Both the position numbers and the translations under genes were made by a program. A stretch of DNA of 64,000 nt from NCBI RefSeq assembly GCF_000711875.1, contig NZ_JONM01000001.1:475934-539933 (forward strand). Reading direction: 5' to 3'. Each line of letters begins with the position of its first letter. The first letter of the stretch is position 1. This stretch comes from Andreprevotia chitinilytica DSM 18519 (lineage in GTDB: Bacteria > Pseudomonadota > Gammaproteobacteria > Burkholderiales > Chitinibacteraceae). The notes below the pieces were generated by a model. The model made no database searches. It saw only the letters and a list, made by a program, of their open reading frames with translations, and was not told the DNA's origin. Below are positions 35,304 through 45,100 of this stretch, piece by piece.

Positions 35304-36407
35304 GTGCAACGGTTGAAACAGTCGCGAAACAGAAATGCCGCCACATTGAGCATTCCGCGCATTGGCACTCACGTCTACCCATTTGCCTTATGCGCGCTGA
35401 CATTGCTGATTTTTGCCGGCGGCATGCTGCTGCAATATCGCGGGCCAGCGGTCTATCTGGTCAATCTGGATGTGCTGGCGGCCGGTTTGCGTGTCGATAT
35501 GTTGTGGCTGATCGCATTGGTATTCGGTGGCTGTGTGGCGATTCCCTGTTGGGCATGGCTGATCGATCGGCGCATCCAGCGCCAAGCGCAACGGCAGGCC
35601 ACCCGGCTACAGGAAAGCGAAGCCCTGAACTACGCATTGATGCAAACCGTGCCGGGCGGACTCATGATCGCTGCGATATCGGATGACGCCTTGCTCATGG
35701 CCAATGGTTGGACGCAGCAGTTGCTTGCCGATGCCGCTAGCGGCGAAATGAAGCGGCTGGTTGCTGAATGTGTTAGTTATCCGCAGCACACCGCCAAGGC
35801 GAAAAATGCTGGGCCGACCGTATTTGATTTCAGGCTTGCCGATCGCAATGGCACACCCCGTCAACTGGAAGTTCGATCGCTCGCGATGATTTATCGCGGT
35901 CGACCAGCGATATTGTGCGTACTCAGCAACATATCTTTGGCCGATGCTGCGAGCAGCCATCCTCCCCATACCGACGATGCCCCTCAAACCTCAATCGAGC
36001 TGGCTGCGCTTTTAGCCCCGCCCAAACGGCGCGTCTTGCTGGTTGGCGATCATCCTGCTGGCCGACAAGCCATGCAGCGCCAGCTGGAGTCGTTGGGTCA
36101 ACAGGTTGATGTTGTGACCAGCAGCGGCGAAGCGCTTGAGCGGGTTCGTCAGCAAATTTACCAACTGATCTTGATCGACACCCAACCACCGGGCCTGGAT
36201 GGCTACGCGCTTGCTCGTGCCTTGCAGACCAAGCGCATCAAGGCACCTATCGTGGCTTTCAGCGCCAATCCGCTGCAAGACGAACTCGACCGCTGCCGCG
36301 AAGTGGGAATCGATAGCCACCTGACCAAGCCGGTAGAAGCTGCCACCTTGCAGGCATTGATCCAAAGCTTGCCGGCTGCCGAGTTCGCAAGCGTCACTGA
36401 ACACTAA
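35304..36407 (+). CDS. Membrane TM-PAS-receiver protein, kinase-less relative of the hybrid kinase
   Basis: The 367-residue protein has two membrane helices (about residues 28-45 and 65-88) joined by a short loop, a PAS-like segment (LNYALMQTVPGGLMIAAI) and a C-terminal receiver with Asp292 in LILIDTQPPGLDGYALARAL and Lys in SHLTKPVEAATL. No HisKA or HATPase region lies between PAS and receiver. Both flanks resemble those of the kinase at 29096-32344, including ELDRCREVGIDSHLTKP versus ELERCRTAGMNDYLPKP. The receiver pocket has VGDHP where VDDHP is usual, losing one acidic residue. GTG at 35304 is preferred, since AGGAG lies 8 bp upstream; ATG at 35283 is the alternative. It may be a phosphate sink or decoy. 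Confidence 0.85.
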   Translation: MQRLKQSRNRNAATLSIPRIGTHVYPFALCALTLLIFAGGMLLQYRGPAVYLVNLDVLAAGLRVDMLWLIALVFGGCVAIPCWAWLIDRRIQRQAQRQATRLQESEALNYALMQTVPGGLMIAAISDDALLMANGWTQQLLADAASGEMKRLVAECVSYPQHTAKAKNAGPTVFDFRLADRNGTPRQLEVRSLAMIYRGRPAILCVLSNISLADAASSHPPHTDDAPQTSIELAALLAPPKRRVLLVGDHPAGRQAMQRQLESLGQQVDVVTSSGEALERVRQQIYQLILIDTQPPGLDGYALARALQTKRIKAPIVAFSANPLQDELDRCREVGIDSHLTKPVEAATLQALIQSLPAAEFASVTEH

Positions 36408-37125
36408 CTGGCTGGCGGATTTCCAGCGTAGATGCAACCGGTGCGTTATCCCGCAATGCCGGGAAAAAGCGCCAGTGTTTGAACACCCCCAATAACCACT
36501 GATTGATGCGTGGGTCCGGCGTGGCCTGAATCAACGTCGCGGTTGCGTTACCGTCGGCTGCAATCGCAAAGCGCACGACTACGGTTGCCTCTAGCGGCTT
36601 GTCTCGCAGCGATTCCGGCAGCTCCGGCATCACGTTGGCGATGACGCGAGCGCTCATATCGCCGCCGCCGATTGTTCCTTTGCGGCTCCCCGCATGATCG
36701 TCACTCGCCGTACTGGCTGAACTCGGTGCCGCAGTTTGTGCCACTGGGGCATCTTCCACAGCCTTGGCCTCGATTTTTTCCGTTGCTTGAATCAAATGCG
36801 CTGACGGTGCCCGTGCAACTGATACTGAGTTGCTTGGTGCTCGTACCGGTGTGGCAATAGATGGGCGCGCCGGTGTAGCCGCTCCAAAAACCCTCGGCTG
36901 CGCCGATCCGGATGGCTGCGGCGGTGCTACGAGTCGTACTTTGAGCGGAATCGCGGGGCGAGAATCATCCGTCACTGCATGATGCGAATGCAGTAGCAAC
37001 TGCAGGAAGCCCCCCAGCAAGATGCAGTAAACCGGCAAAGCAATCGCGATCACCGCCATGCGATGCCGCCAATTCGGCAAGTCGGCCGGTGTGTGCAGGT
37101 GGGCCAAATTCAAAGAAGAAATCAT
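36394..37125 (-). CDS. tonB: TonB-like energy transducer
   Basis: The 243-residue protein has a short cytoplasmic start, one membrane helix (MAVIAIALPVYCILLGGFLQ, about residues 22-45), an Ala/Pro-rich periplasmic spacer and a C-terminal TonB domain: LEATVVVRFAIAADGNATAT, INQWLLGVFKHWRFFPAL. It links the proton-motive force at the inner membrane to the TonB-dependent receptor encoded just upstream. No exbB or exbD is adjacent, so it must borrow them from elsewhere. The ATG at 37125 is chosen for its short N-terminus; the longer frame reaches into the receptor gene. Its stop overlaps the end of the convergent receiver gene. Confidence 0.88.
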   Translation of the reverse strand: MISSLNLAHLHTPADLPNWRHRMAVIAIALPVYCILLGGFLQLLLHSHHAVTDDSRPAIPLKVRLVAPPQPSGSAQPRVFGAATPARPSIATPVRAPSNSVSVARAPSAHLIQATEKIEAKAVEDAPVAQTAAPSSASTASDDHAGSRKGTIGGGDMSARVIANVMPELPESLRDKPLEATVVVRFAIAADGNATATLIQATPDPRINQWLLGVFKHWRFFPALRDNAPVASTLEIRQPVSVQ

Positions 37126-37196
37126 GGCGAAATTCCAGGTGAAATACGAAGTCGCCCGGCCCCCAGCGCCGGGCAAACTTCGATCAGATGCGTGGT

Positions 37197-39569
37197 TTAG
37201 TAGGAGAACGGCTTGCTCAAGCCCACGTAAACTGAGCGGCGCGGACCCCACTGCGGCGCGCCGACCCCTATGCCGCTGCCATCACGCAATTGATAAACGC
37301 GGTCAAACAGGTTGATCACCGAGAGGCGCGCATCAAACTCACCCGCTGCCGCCAACTTGAAATGATGGGCAATGCCCAGGTTGATCTGGGCATAGGCTGG
37401 CATCCGTTCGGTGTTGGCAAAGCCACGCCGTAGCCCGCTACCAAACAGGCCATCGATGCTGTAGGTGATTTGCGCCAGCGTGTAGGCCAAGCCGAGCGAC
37501 GCCGTTATGCGCTGGTCGTGATCGAGATAGACGTTGTGCGCGGCAATGTAGTCCAGCTCATCCTGGCCGAAATTGAATTCGCTGGATTCAATCTGGCCAG
37601 CCTTGGCGACTGAATAAGCCAGGTTGAAATAGCCGGACCATTTGTCATCGCGATAATTGGCGCTGAATTCCGTGCCATACACGGTGCCGTGCGCGTAGTT
37701 GAATGGAGTAAACACCAGCGCCTGTCCAAATTGACCCTCATCGAGCAGATGGCGCGCGTCTTTGTAATACGCATCCAGCCCGAGCTGCAGTTTGGACGTG
37801 AGCTGATGTGTGATGCCGATGTCGTAGTAATCATCCCGTTCGGATTTGACATCGCTTGCCTGCGTGCCCGCGGCGGCGTTGGTCGTGCCGGCAAACAGAG
37901 CAATGTCCTTGGGCGCGACCAGTTCCATCGGCGGTGGCGTGAAGTAACGCGAATAACCGGCATGTAGTTGGGTTGCATCGCTGAGCTTGTAGAGCACGTT
38001 GATACGTGGACTGAGCTGGCTTTCCTGCACATACGCATCCACCCGGTCGGCTCGTGCGCCGACATTCAGCGTCAAGCGGTCGGTTGCCTTCCATTCATCC
38101 TGCAGATAGAGGCTGTACAGACGGCCGGTTTTGGCATTGTTGTCGGTGATGCTGATCGGCGTATCGCTGTTCTGATTCCCCTGAGCATCCACCGTAAAGA
38201 CCGCTGAAGTGTTGTTGCTCACCGCACGTTCCTGACTGAAAAACACCCCGCCGCGCAGGGTATGTCGCTCGTTCAGCCGGTAGCTGGCATCCGCCTGGAT
38301 GCCGGTTGCATCATCGCTGCGAAACACCTGCGAAGCCACTCCGTTGTAAAGCAGGTCGCCGACCGGATCGGGACTGAAATCGGTGCTGGAATAACGCTTG
38401 AACAGGGCGACCTGGTAGTCGAACGATTCGCGACTGCCTTGCACCGAGACGATGCCGTAGTGATTTACCTCGCGCTGGTTCTCGTTCAGTCCTGCGGACG
38501 GGTAGTCGGTTACGCCAGCCAGGGTGAAATTCGGTGTCTGACCGGGGTTGTTGGGGATCTCGAACTCCCCCACCGAGCTGCCGAACATCGCCGAAATGCG
38601 CGTGGTCGGGTCAAGCAGCCAGGAAAGATACGCAAAGCCCTTCTCTTGCTGCGTATGGTCATGAACCGGATTGCGATCTGACGTTGGCGCTTCGATACCC
38701 AGCTTGTTCTGCAAATAGCTGCCAGACAGGTAGTAGTTGAAATCACCCTTGTGGCCAGACAGCTCAAGACTCGGTTCGAACCAGCCATTGCTGCCGCCAT
38801 ACACGCCAACCCGGCCGCCATTCTCGAAAGCGCCGCTTTTCGTCGTCACATCGACCACACCCGCAGTGCGATAGCCGTATTGCGCCGGCAATGCCCCGGT
38901 CAAAAAGTCGATGCGCTCGGCAAAGCGGGTATCGACGTTCTGACCAAAACCGCTGATGCCCTCCGGCAACAGCAGGCCGTTGATGCGGTACTGCACGTTG
39001 GCATGATCGCCGCGCACATGCAGCTGGCCGAACGAATCCTGCGCCACGCCCGGCGCGGACAGCAGCACATGATTGATCGGTGTGTCCTCGCCCTGCGCCT
39101 GAGTCTGAATGGCTTGTTTGTCGATGTGGTAGAGACTGGTGCCGGTGGTGGGGGACAAACCATTGCGCGCCGCATCAAGCCGTTTGGCCGTGATCGCTGC
39201 CGCCGCCAATTCTTGCTGTGACGTCAACGTGACCAGGGCATCGGCAGCATGGCCGTGGCTGATGTTGACCACTGCACTGCCGGTATCGAAATCCTTCGCA
39301 TTGACCGTGATGGCATAGAGCCCATCTGCAAAGCCGGAAAACTGGAACCGGCCTTGTTGGTTCGTCGTGGCGGAAGCGCGTGTCTGGCCACTGGCGTCTT
39401 GCAATTCGACCTTGGCACCGGCTAATGGGCGATTGAGTGCATCTTGCACGGTGCCAGCAAGTTGACCTTCATCAGCTGCTGCAGCCGTTTGAACGAATTG
39501 CGGCGACACCAGTGCGAGCGCGGCGGTGACCGTTACGCCAGCACGGCGGAAATAGGGTGGAAAATTCAT
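37197..39569 (-). CDS. TonB-dependent outer-membrane receptor
   Basis: The 790-residue precursor starts MNFPPYFRRAGVTVTAALAL with a signal peptide ending near TAAAADEG. A carboxypeptidase-regulatory-like domain (about 35-120: LAGTVQDALNRPLAGAKVEL) precedes a plug domain (LLSAPGVAQDSFGQLHVRGD, YRINGLLLPEGISGFGQNVD) and a C-terminal 22-strand barrel ending VYVGLSKPFSY. Such receptors import scarce metals, metallophores, cobalamin or glycans. The substrate is not readable; a Zur-like palindrome before the operon and a small Cys/His-rich partner point weakly to a metal. It is co-directional with tonB. Confidence 0.92.
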   Translation of the reverse strand: MNFPPYFRRAGVTVTAALALVSPQFVQTAAAADEGQLAGTVQDALNRPLAGAKVELQDASGQTRASATTNQQGRFQFSGFADGLYAITVNAKDFDTGSAVVNISHGHAADALVTLTSQQELAAAAITAKRLDAARNGLSPTTGTSLYHIDKQAIQTQAQGEDTPINHVLLSAPGVAQDSFGQLHVRGDHANVQYRINGLLLPEGISGFGQNVDTRFAERIDFLTGALPAQYGYRTAGVVDVTTKSGAFENGGRVGVYGGSNGWFEPSLELSGHKGDFNYYLSGSYLQNKLGIEAPTSDRNPVHDHTQQEKGFAYLSWLLDPTTRISAMFGSSVGEFEIPNNPGQTPNFTLAGVTDYPSAGLNENQREVNHYGIVSVQGSRESFDYQVALFKRYSSTDFSPDPVGDLLYNGVASQVFRSDDATGIQADASYRLNERHTLRGGVFFSQERAVSNNTSAVFTVDAQGNQNSDTPISITDNNAKTGRLYSLYLQDEWKATDRLTLNVGARADRVDAYVQESQLSPRINVLYKLSDATQLHAGYSRYFTPPPMELVAPKDIALFAGTTNAAAGTQASDVKSERDDYYDIGITHQLTSKLQLGLDAYYKDARHLLDEGQFGQALVFTPFNYAHGTVYGTEFSANYRDDKWSGYFNLAYSVAKAGQIESSEFNFGQDELDYIAAHNVYLDHDQRITASLGLAYTLAQITYSIDGLFGSGLRRGFANTERMPAYAQINLGIAHHFKLAAAGEFDARLSVINLFDRVYQLRDGSGIGVGAPQWGPRRSVYVGLSKPFSY

Positions 39570-39765
39570 CTCTTTGATCCTGTGTGCCCGAGACTGATCC
39601 ACGTGAATCGGGCGGAATTTGGGCTTGGCATCACCGCAGACGCGCGCAGGTAGCCGCTGCTCGTAGCGAAGTACGAAACAGACGGACAGGCGATGGCGTT
39701 GATCAGCGGGAATGCCGAGCATGTCGCAATGCGGGCAGACAGCCAGCGATTGCGAGGTCATGACT

Positions 39766-40113
39766 TCAGATCAAAGGGAAGGGCGGGGCGCGGGAACGGT
39801 AGTGAAGGGCGGTTTCGCCGTGCCGGAAATGCGGCAGCGAGATCGCGATTTGCTGCCAGAACGGCAACACTGGCAAAACGGTGAGGTGTTGCAGCAGCGC
39901 CGGGCCGAGCTGGTCGAAAGCCAGGCAGACCTCGCAGACCTTCTCGCCGACTACCTTGCCGCGTGCATCGAGGATTTCGTCATCGTGATCATTCCCCAGC
40001 AGATGGCCATAGGCGTGGGTCAGCGAGCCCTGCAAGGCGAGCACCAACAGCACGGACATGACGGTCTGCAGCAACAGCTGCAGGGGGAATCTGGATAGCA
40101 GCCGCGAAGGCAT
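39766..40113 (-). CDS. Small exported protein with CxxC and His/Asp stretch
   Basis: The 115-residue product has an N-terminal hydrophobic signal (LLLQTVMSVLLVLALQGSLT), then HAYGHLLGNDHDDEIL, the pair CEVC and a C-terminal YRSRAPPFPLI. Small proteins ending in a YRSRAPP-type tail and carrying CxxC are often found beside metal-related TonB receptors and copper genes (DUF2946-like). It is the first gene of the TonB operon, directly downstream of the palindrome at 40166-40182. A periplasmic metal-binding role is inferred; the exact function is unknown. Confidence 0.7.
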   Translation of the reverse strand: MPSRLLSRFPLQLLLQTVMSVLLVLALQGSLTHAYGHLLGNDHDDEILDARGKVVGEKVCEVCLAFDQLGPALLQHLTVLPVLPFWQQIAISLPHFRHGETALHYRSRAPPFPLI

Positions 40114-40165
40114 GGTCAGGTAGATGGGAAGGAGGCCCGGCTATTTAACCATGCATTAGGCATAA

Positions 40166-40182
40166 ATGTAATGTTATTACAT
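40166..40182. promoter_or_regulatory. Zur-like palindrome before the TonB receptor operon
   Basis: A perfect palindrome of 7-bp arms (ATGTAAT, centre GTT, ATTACAT) lies 53-69 bp upstream of the operon's first start. It differs from the known Zur core TGTTAT-N3-ATAACA by symmetric changes at one position in each arm. Fur-family control, most likely zinc-responsive, is inferred. Confidence 0.5.
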
Positions 40183-40214
40183 GTTCTTTTTGAGCAGCGC
40201 TAGCTATACATTCT

Positions 40215-40286
40215 TGTAGGAGCGAGCTTGCTCGCGATAGCAATGGTGAATGACACGATGCTATCGCGAGCAAGCTCGCTCCTACA
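40215..40286. repeat. REP-like family A palindrome
   Basis: Left arm 40215-40241 and right arm 40260-40286 are perfect reverse complements (27 bp, beginning TGTAGGAGCGAGC) around an 18-bp loop. It is the same element as the inner palindrome at 12563-12631 and 53249-53319, and sits between the TonB and hydrolase operons. Confidence 0.92.
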
Positions 40287-40303
40287 GGAAACACAGCCAC
40301 TAT

Positions 40304-41203
40304 CTAACCCTGGCGAGTCAGAAATTCCACCGCGGCCGTTACCGTCGCCTCGTCCTTGAGGATTTTCAGGTGACCCAGCCGGGTGGTGGTACGCAAAGTG
40401 GCCCCAGGCCAGCTGGCGACCAGCAGTTCGCCTTGCGATACCGCCACCTTGTCGTCGCCTTCGTCGTGCAAGACCAGCAACGGCGTGGTCAGATCGCGGG
40501 CGAGCGTGACAGGCTCAAGCTCGGCGAAGTCGACGCAGTAATGCGCTTCCAGCCGCGAAATCATGCGTTCCACTTGTGGGCGGGATACACCCGTGCTCAG
40601 TTGCACCGAGCGCCATAGTTGTTCGAATTGCGCCAACGGGCCGACATACACGGCGCGTGGAATATCCAGCCCGCGCGATAGGGCGTAGGTGGTAGCAACT
40701 GCGCCAAATGAGTGGGAGATGATGCCTTTGATCTGGCCTTGGCCAGCATGGGCCGCCATATCCTCGATGGCCTCGTGAAAATGCAGGATCGACGAGCGCC
40801 CGTAAGTCGAATTGCCGTGGCCCGGCACATCCACCGCGATGGCGCGCAATCCAGCTTTCAGCAGCGGTGCCACCATGCCGGTCATATGCCCGGCGTGGCC
40901 GCCCCAGCCGTGAATCAGCAACACCGCCGGGCCGGAGTCGCCCCATTCATAACCGGCCATTTGCATACCGCGAACGCGGGTTCGCCAGCGCTTGGCCTGT
41001 GACAGGGTCGCGGCCTCATCGGCACGCGGCGCTAGCTTGGGGGGCGTGGTGAACAAGCGCTGCAAAACACCGGCCGCCGTGTGCGGTGCCAGCGCATTCA
41101 GCGTCCGCAGGCCCGTTTTTAGCCACAGCGGTGCTGCAAGTGCATAAGAGCGACCGGTCGTGCTATTTTTGTTGCGGATTTGTGCCAGCTCAGGGGAATT
41201 CAT
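40304..41203 (-). CDS. Alpha/beta hydrolase
   Basis: The 299-residue protein has the alpha/beta hydrolase fold: oxyanion region LLIHGWGGHAGHMTGMV, nucleophile elbow ISHSFGAVATTYAL, acid in LLVLHDEGDDKVAVSQGE and catalytic His in TRLGHLKIL. No signal peptide is seen, so it is probably a cytoplasmic esterase or lipase-like enzyme. It is 23 bp downstream of a TetR gene and likely in one operon with it. Substrate is unknown. Confidence 0.88.
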   Translation of the reverse strand: MNSPELAQIRNKNSTTGRSYALAAPLWLKTGLRTLNALAPHTAAGVLQRLFTTPPKLAPRADEAATLSQAKRWRTRVRGMQMAGYEWGDSGPAVLLIHGWGGHAGHMTGMVAPLLKAGLRAIAVDVPGHGNSTYGRSSILHFHEAIEDMAAHAGQGQIKGIISHSFGAVATTYALSRGLDIPRAVYVGPLAQFEQLWRSVQLSTGVSRPQVERMISRLEAHYCVDFAELEPVTLARDLTTPLLVLHDEGDDKVAVSQGELLVASWPGATLRTTTRLGHLKILKDEATVTAAVEFLTRQG

Positions 41204-41226
41204 GATGCTGCTCCAAAGGTGGGGTG

Positions 41227-41847
41227 TCAGTGAGAAGCGGTCTGCGAGCGGGGCTCAGACAGCCGATAGGAACGGATCAAACGCTTGAAGGCCATGCGCG
41301 CCCGCGCTTCGGCCTGTACTTCACCCAGCAGCTTGTGGGCGTTTTCGAACACCATCGCAATGCCGATCATTTCAAAGGCGAACTGGGCCGGATCGCAATC
41401 CGGGCGGAATTCGCCCTCGGTGATGGCCGTTGCCGCAACACGTGCGATCGTGCCGCCCCAATCGCGCCAGCTTTTCACCAGCAGATCGCGAATCTCACCG
41501 GGGCGATCATCGAATTCATGCGCCAGCGACATGAAAATACAGCTGCCTTGATTGGATTGGTCACGTACCCAGCCAATGTAGTTGTCGAACAAAGTGTTCA
41601 GTCGCCTTTCGCCACGTGGCTGAGCCAACGCTGGCGCAATCACTTCGGCGGCGAAACGCTCGCATGCCAGCTCCAGCACTGCGATCTGCAAGGCTTCCTT
41701 GGATTTGAAATGGGCAAACAGACCGCTCTTGGAAATATCCATGCTGGTCGCCAGCGCACCCAGGCTCAGACCTTCCAGCCCGACCTGACTTGCCAGCGTC
41801 AGCGCGTGCGCGATGATGTCTTGCCGCTTTTGTTCACCTTTGTTCAT
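41227..41847 (-). CDS. TetR-family transcriptional regulator
   Basis: This 206-residue regulator has the N-terminal TetR helix-turn-helix (QDIIAHALTLASQVGLEGLS, LATSMDISKSGLFAHFKSKE) and a C-terminal ligand domain of the TetR_C type (YIGWVRDQSNQGSCIFMSLA). It is the first gene of an operon with the alpha/beta hydrolase. A palindrome at 41854-41879 just before its start suggests autorepression. The effector is probably a small hydrophobic or ester compound, by context only. Confidence 0.92.
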   Translation of the reverse strand: MNKGEQKRQDIIAHALTLASQVGLEGLSLGALATSMDISKSGLFAHFKSKEALQIAVLELACERFAAEVIAPALAQPRGERRLNTLFDNYIGWVRDQSNQGSCIFMSLAHEFDDRPGEIRDLLVKSWRDWGGTIARVAATAITEGEFRPDCDPAQFAFEMIGIAMVFENAHKLLGEVQAEARARMAFKRLIRSYRLSEPRSQTASH

Positions 41848-41853
41848 GACAGA

Positions 41854-41879
41854 AAAATAGCACGATCGGTCGTATTTTC
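41854..41879. promoter_or_regulatory. Candidate TetR operator
   Basis: An imperfect palindrome AAAATA...ACGATCGGTCGT...TTTT lies 7-32 bp upstream of the tetR start. It resembles TetR-type autoregulatory sites. Assignment rests on position and symmetry. Confidence 0.55.
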
Positions 41880-41958
41880 AAATTAAAGATGCTGCCGTCT
41901 GTCGTGCGGCGAGCTGTGGCGAGGGATGCGACAACCATCGCATCCCGCAGAACCAAAC

Positions 41959-42198
41959 TTACTTTGGCGGCGTCAACGTGCCGCCCAGCTTCACGCACGT
42001 ACCTGCCGGCACATTCCTGAAGTCAGTCGGCTCGTTGTCCTTGCGTGCCTGGCCCGCACAACCGTGTGCGCGGGATGCGCAGTCGTTCTTGCCGGCTTTG
42101 GCGATGCCGAAACATTGCTCATCGCTGGCGGCTTGCGCGCCGGCCGACAAGGCGGTGACGATCGCGGTCAATGCAAGGAATTGCGAAGTTTTTTTCAT
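41959..42198 (-). CDS. DUF2282 small periplasmic protein (bufferin BufA1-type peptide precursor)
   Basis: The 79-residue product has a signal peptide ([17 protein letters not shown]) and a short mature part with four cysteines at 29, 40, 47 and 68. The pattern [20 protein letters not shown] and [10 protein letters not shown] is that of DUF2282 proteins, recently recognised as bufferins: copper-binding peptides whose cysteines can be modified by a DUF692 (MNIO) enzyme. Its ATG overlaps the cusA stop (ATGA), so it is translationally coupled to the Cu/Ag efflux pump. No DUF692 or DUF2063 partner is visible in the window, so modification must happen in trans or not at all. A copper-sequestering role is inferred. 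Confidence 0.85.
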   Translation of the reverse strand: MKKTSQFLALTAIVTALSAGAQAASDEQCFGIAKAGKNDCASRAHGCAGQARKDNEPTDFRNVPAGTCVKLGGTLTPPK

Positions 42199-45100
42199 GC
42201 TTGCTCTCCATGAGCGGCTTGGGAAGAAAAGGGTTGATTCCGTTCATCACGTCGTCTGGCGCGCAGCAGCAAATACGCCGCCGGGATCACGAACATCGAC
42301 AGCAGCGGTGCGGTCACCATGCCGCCCACCATTGGCGCGGCGATGCGGCTCATCACTTCCGAGCCTGCACCGCTGCCCCACAAGATGGGCAACAGACCGG
42401 CCAGAATCACCGCCACCGTCATCGCCTTGGGCCGAACACGCAGTACCGCACCCTCGCGGATAGCATCGAGCACGACTGCCTTGTGCGTGAGGTGATGCGG
42501 CTCCAGCCGTTTCTCCAGTGCCTGCTTCAGATACAGCAGCATCACCACGCCGAACTCGGCCGAGACGCCGGCCAGGGCGATAAAGCCGACTCCGGTCGCG
42601 ACGGACAAGTGATAGCCCAGCAGGTAGAGAAACCACACGCCACCGACCAGCGCGAATGGCAGTGTCGCCATGATCAACACGGCTTCATCCACCTTGCGGA
42701 AGGTCAGGAACAGCAGCACGAAGATGATCAGCAGCGTGGCCGGCACCACCAGCTTGAGCCGGGCATTGGCGCGTTCCAGATACTCGAACTGGCCGGAGTA
42801 GGCCACGCTCACGCCGGGCGGCAATTTGCCCTGGGCGGCGATGGCGCGTTTCAAGTCATCCACCACCTGCACCAGATCGCCGCCGCGCACGTCGATGTAA
42901 ATCCACGACGAGAGGCGGGCGTTTTCGCTTTTCAGCATTGGCGGGCCATCGCTGATCTTCACGTCAGCGACCATGCCGAGCGTGATGCGCTGGCCGCTGG
43001 GCGTGACCACGGGCAGATCGCGCAAGGCGGCGGGCGAATCGCGCAGTTCACGCGGGTAACGCACATTGATCGGATAACGCGCCGTGCCCTCGACGGTTTC
43101 ACCGACGTTCTCGCCACCGATCAAACCCGCCACCACCGACTGCACCTCGGCCACGTTCATCCCGTAACGGCTGGCGTCGTCGCGACGAATATCGATGTCG
43201 ATATAGCGCCCGCCGGACAAACGCTCCGCCAGCGCAGACGACACACCCGGCACCGTCTTGGCGATCTTCTCGATGCCGAGCGCGACCCCCTCAACCGTCG
43301 CCAGATTGTTGCCGGCCACCTTGATGCCGATCGGGCTCTTGATACCGGTAGCGAGCATGTCGATGCGATTGCGGATTGGCGGCACCCAGATGTTCGCCAG
43401 CCCCGGCAGTTGCACCGTGCGGTCGAGTTCGTCGACCAGCTTTTGCGGCGTCATGCCCGGCCGCCATTGTTCTCGCGGCTTGAAGCGAATGGTGGTTTCA
43501 AACATCTCCATCGGTGCCGGGTCGGTGGCGGTTTCGGCGCGGCCGGCCTTGCCGAACACGCTTTCCACTTCCGGCACGGTCTTGATCAAGCGGTCGGTCT
43601 GCTGCAACAGCTCCGCCGCCTTGCCAGCCGACAAACCAGGCAGGGCGGTGGGCATGTACAGGAGATCGCCTTCGTCCATCTGCGGCAGGAATTCGCCGCC
43701 CAAGCGCGTGATTGGCCAGAGCGTGGTCAACAGCACCAGCCCGGCGATGGCAAGCGTCGTTTTAGGACGCTTGAGCACCGCTTCCAGCAACGGCTGGTAG
43801 AGGCGGATCAACACACGGTTGAGCGGATTGCTGCGCTCGTCCGGAATCGGCCCGCGAATCCAGTAGCCCATCAGCACCGGGATCAGCGTGATCGACAAGC
43901 CGGCTGCTGCTGCCATCGCATAGGTTTTGGTAAACGCCAGCGGGCCGAACAGTCGGCCTTCCTGCGCTTCCAGCGTGAAGATCGGGATGAACGACAGCGT
44001 GATGATCAGCAGGCTGAAGAACAACGCTGGCCCGACTTCGGCTGCGGCATGGCCGATCACCTGCCAGTGCGCGCCGCCGGCCAGTTTCTCGCCGGGGTGG
44101 GCGTGTCGCCATTCCTCCAGATGCTTGTGGGCGTTCTCGATCATCACCACCGCTGCATCGACCATCGCGCCAATGGCGATCGCGATGCCGCCGAGCGACA
44201 TCATGTTGGCGTTCACGCCCTGATAACGCATCACCACGAACGCCGCCAACACACCCAGCGGCAGCGAGATGATTGCCACCAGCGCCGAACGCAGATGCCA
44301 CAGAAAGATCGCGCACACCACCGCGACCACGATGAATTCCTCGATCAGCTTGTGGGTGAGATTTTCGATGGCGGCATCGATCAAATGGCTGCGGTCATAC
44401 ACTGGCACGATCTCGACGCCGGGCGGCAGGCTGGTCTTGAGTTCCGCCAGCTTGCTCTTGATCGCGGCGATGGTCTCGCGGGCATTCTTGCCGTTACGCA
44501 GGATCACCACGCCGCCCGCCACTTCGCCCTCGCCATTCAATTCAGCGATGCCCCGGCGCATTTCAGGGCCGATCTGTACTCGCGCCACGTCGCCCAGCTT
44601 CACCGCCACACCAGTCGCGCTGGTCTTGAGCGGAATGGCGCGGAAATCGTCGAGTGTTTTCAGGTAACCGCTGGCGCGCACCACGTATTCGGTTTCGGCC
44701 AGCTCCAGCACCGATCCGCCGGTTTCCCGATTCGCCTTGCCCAGCGCATCGATGACGGCCTCGTGGCTCAAGCCATAGCTCGCCAATTTCACCGGATCGA
44801 TCACCACCTGATACTGCTTGACCATGCCGCCAATGGCCGCCACTTCAGCCACACCCGGCAGGGTTTTCAGCTCGTACTTGAGGAACCAGTCCTGCAGGCT
44901 GCGTAGATCGGCCAGACTGCGCTGACCACTTTTATCGACCAGCGCGTATTCTAAGATCCAGCCGACGCCCGTTGCATCCGGCCCCAAGGATGACTTCGCG
45001 GCAGCCGGCAATCGCCCTTGCACCTGATTCAGATATTCCAGCACCCGCGAGCGGGCCCAATACAGATCAGTGCCGTCCTCGAACAGCACGTAGACGAAGG

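Noticed and set aside
42171-44906. 911-codon open frame on the plus strand opposite cusA
   Set aside because: It is rich in Arg, His and Gln, has no recognisable domain and lies fully antisense to the well-supported cusA gene; a by-product of GC-rich codon use.
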